Assembly: GCF_042242105.1 (NCBI RefSeq)
Contig: NC_092030.1
Location: forward strand, 173,501 to 237,500
Direction: 5' to 3'
Length of the DNA: 64,000 bases
From: Pempheris klunzingeri
Lineage: Eukaryota > Chordata > Actinopteri > Acropomatiformes > Pempheridae
Shown: positions 61,979 through 64,000 of the stretch, one piece after another
How the letters are laid out: every line of letters starts with the position of its first letter
Position numbering within the stretch: position 1 is the first letter of the stretch
The notes under the pieces: generated by a model
Database searches by the model: none
Told to the model about the DNA's origin: nothing
What the model saw: only the letters and a program-made list of their open reading frames with translations
Translations under genes and position numbers: made by a program

Positions 61979-64000
61979 CCCAAACTTTTTCTCTAGAAAC
62001 ACGTTTTTTATTGAAAACAAGACCAAACACTCGTACTTACTGAAATGTAAAACCCAACATTTACACTTAGATTAATAAAATATAATTTATTCCACACTTT
62101 GTTCAACGCTCGATCCTGATTGGTCAATTACAGCGTCCTACAGTCTGATTGTTGCCATGGATGCAGTTCTGATAGCAGAAGCAATAAAATCATTTTTAAA
62201 TCAATAAATCGTTCTCAAGTCAGTGTTTAGTGACAAACTGCTGATTTCTTTAGTTCGAAGCCGTGTAATAAGCGGGATAACATAGAGCGAGCGGCGTCAT
62301 TAGAACCCTGACAGGGTGATGCAGGACCGGACGGTTTGTGGCGGGGTCCGCCATCACAGATGAGCTCGCTGTCTGAGGTCACATGACCTCAGAGGAGAGT
62401 CGTTGATGCTGTGATCGTGCTGATGGGCCGACAGCGTACCAGTATTACTGCTCCAGTACAGACACGGGAGAAACGTTAATGTGTCCGTATTTGTGGTGGG
62501 TGGAACAGCCGCGACGGCGCCTCTCTCCTCTGATAGGACGATCAAACCTGTGATGTCAGAACCTGTTGGCGTGAACACGTCTCAGCCGAGCTGTCAATGA
62601 TCTCTGTTGTAATGTCCCTTTACAGCTGTGGTCGGAGCGGGAATCGGAGGCTCCGCCACTGCCTTCTACCTGAGGCAGGAATTTGGAGCCGGAGTGAAGA
62701 TCGACGTGTTTGAACCCGGCGCCGTGGGCGGGCGGCTGGCGACGGTGAAGATCGGAGACCACGAGTACGAGACGGGAGGCTCGGTGATCCACCCTCTGAA
62801 CCTGCACATGAAGCACTTCATCGAGAAGTTAGGTACCGTCCACACGCCAGACAGACACGGCACAGACACACGAGCAACTAAAGCAGGTTTGGCGTGCAGC
62901 GTTTACGGCGTGATCCCAGCTCCCGTGTCCTGTTGGTCATTCAGGTATCCCTCCGAGGAAAGACGTCCCCTCCAAGATGGCGATCTTTGACGGAAAGGAG
63001 CTGACGTTTGAGGAGAGCAACTGGTTCATTGTGAACTTCCTGCGGCTGCTGTGGAGATACGGCCTCCACTTCCTGCGGATGCAGATGTGGGTGGAGAGCG
63101 TTCTGGACAAGTTCATGAGGTGAGGAAGGAAAATGTGTTTCTTCTAGAAGAAAAATCAGCCCAGAGGCACGACTCCTGGATCTGCTGGGTTCATCCACAG
63201 CCTGGAAAGTGCTTGATTTGAACTGCTGTGTTTTCAAGGTTTGGAATATGCCAGAATATAGTCTTAATTTTTCAATCATTTAAAATGAACAAGTCTCTCA
63301 TCGCCGTAAATTAACAATCATTAATGATCAATTAACGATCCCGATCAAAACATTGGACTAAAAGTTGACAAGGACAGCTGATGAAGTGGAAACACACACT
63401 GACAGCTGGAGGTTTAAATGAAGTCTATAAACTTTATTCAGAGGAACAGTTTAGATGTGATGATGATAAAGAGTCTGGAAGGTTTCGGTTTAGGTCCCTT
63501 GAGAGTCCTTGAATTGTCCTCCCAGGATCTACCAGTACCAGCAGTACGGGTACTCCTTCTCCACCGTGGAGAGGCTCCTGCACGCCATGGGCGGCGACGG
63601 CTTCCTGACCCTGATGAATCAGACGCTGGAGGAGACGATGATGGCCGAAGGGTTCTCACAGGTCTTCATCAACGACATCGTCGCTCCCATCACACGGGTC
63701 AACTACGGCCAGAGCGTCCGCATCAACGGCTTCGTGGGTGAGTCTGGGTCGCATCATCGCTTCTGACGGAGGAAGGTTGTGTTGTAAAGCGGGGGGGGGT
63801 CTACTTCCTGTCTGATCATCTCCTGACCCGTCCTCTCCTCCCCCCGTCCCGTCCCGTCCTCAGGGGCGGTGTCTTTGGCGGGAGCAGACTCTGGCCTGTG
63901 GGCCGTGGACGGAGGCAACAGGAGGGTTTGTTCAGGACTTCTGTACCACAGCAAGAGTGAACTGATCTCAGCCAGAGTGACGTCCATCTCGGTCAAGGTC
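61815..64000 (+). CDS. pcyox1: Prenylcysteine oxidase 1, N-terminal part (runs off window)
   Basis: Exons 61815-61920, 62626-62832, 62945-63119, 63526-63737 and 63864-64000+ give the first 279 residues of about 505. A signal peptide (about 1-27) is followed by the FAD-binding Rossmann motif [10 protein letters not shown] (G39-x-G41-x-x-G44), then [68 protein letters not shown] and [18 protein letters not shown]. These track human PCYOX1 better than PCYOX1L (for example [12 protein letters not shown] and the FEESNWF segment). The flavoenzyme cleaves prenylcysteines in lysosomes and on lipoproteins, releasing cysteine, an isoprenoid aldehyde and H2O2. The ATG at 61815 is chosen for its signal peptide. 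A short upstream frame (ATG at 61688, stop within eight codons) would be a uORF if the upstream acceptor is used. Confidence 0.96.
61927..61976. repeat. (CA)n microsatellite in pcyox1 intron
   Basis: About 25 CA dinucleotides beginning 6 bp after the first coding exon's donor (GTGAGTACACAC). Confidence 0.95.

Overview
The window is vertebrate genomic DNA, almost certainly from a ray-finned (teleost, probably spiny-rayed) fish. The evidence is compact multi-exon genes with GT-AG introns, often only about 80-500 bp long, proteins that align along their length with human orthologues as I remember them, very long CA/TG microsatellites, and fish-type dispersed repeats. There are no prokaryotic features, RNA genes or CRISPR arrays. 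All exon models were built by hand from reading frame, splice consensus and phase. No database was searched.

Layout: (1) 1-2414, minus: 5' part of a secreted saposin-B-domain gene, surfactant protein B/prosaposin-like. (2) 2.5-9.86 kb: intergenic minisatellites. (3) 9.97-16.54 kb, plus: an animal haem peroxidase of the MPO/EPX/LPO group whose reading frame continues through a Gly-X-Y collagen stretch into a complete C1q domain. This is the most striking object in the window. (4) 16.6-24.2 kb: repeats and MITE-like elements. (5) 24388-31132, plus: lysyl oxidase lox. (6) 32369-35384, plus: sorting nexin snx24. (7) 36900-45858, minus: vitamin K gamma-carboxylase ggcx, 15 exons, tail-to-tail with snx24. 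(8) 48170-52324, plus: gmcl1. (9) 54415-55855, minus: fam136a. (10) 61815-64000+, plus: prenylcysteine oxidase pcyox1, running off the right edge.

The gene order mixes blocks that are separate in human: lox-snx24 (5q23), gmcl1-fam136a-pcyox1 (2p13) and saposin/SFTPB-ggcx (2p11). The genes do not form one pathway. They cover innate defence (peroxidase-C1q), matrix cross-linking (lox), membrane traffic (snx24), vitamin K carboxylation (ggcx), nuclear envelope/ubiquitin adaptor (gmcl1), mitochondrial intermembrane space (fam136a) and prenylcysteine turnover (pcyox1).

Tandem repeats make up roughly a quarter or more of the window by my hand sum. The largest are a 4.4 kb 16/18-bp array upstream of pcyox1, a 3.2 kb array of CCAAT-containing ~37-bp units in a ggcx intron with an inverted 1.4 kb sister array 17 kb away, and a 2.2 kb 19-bp array in lox intron 1 that begins on the splice donor itself. 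Repeats often lie close to exon borders. At least five copies of a foldback element and two other MITE-like families are present. Long open frames through these arrays are artefacts of the repeats, not genes.
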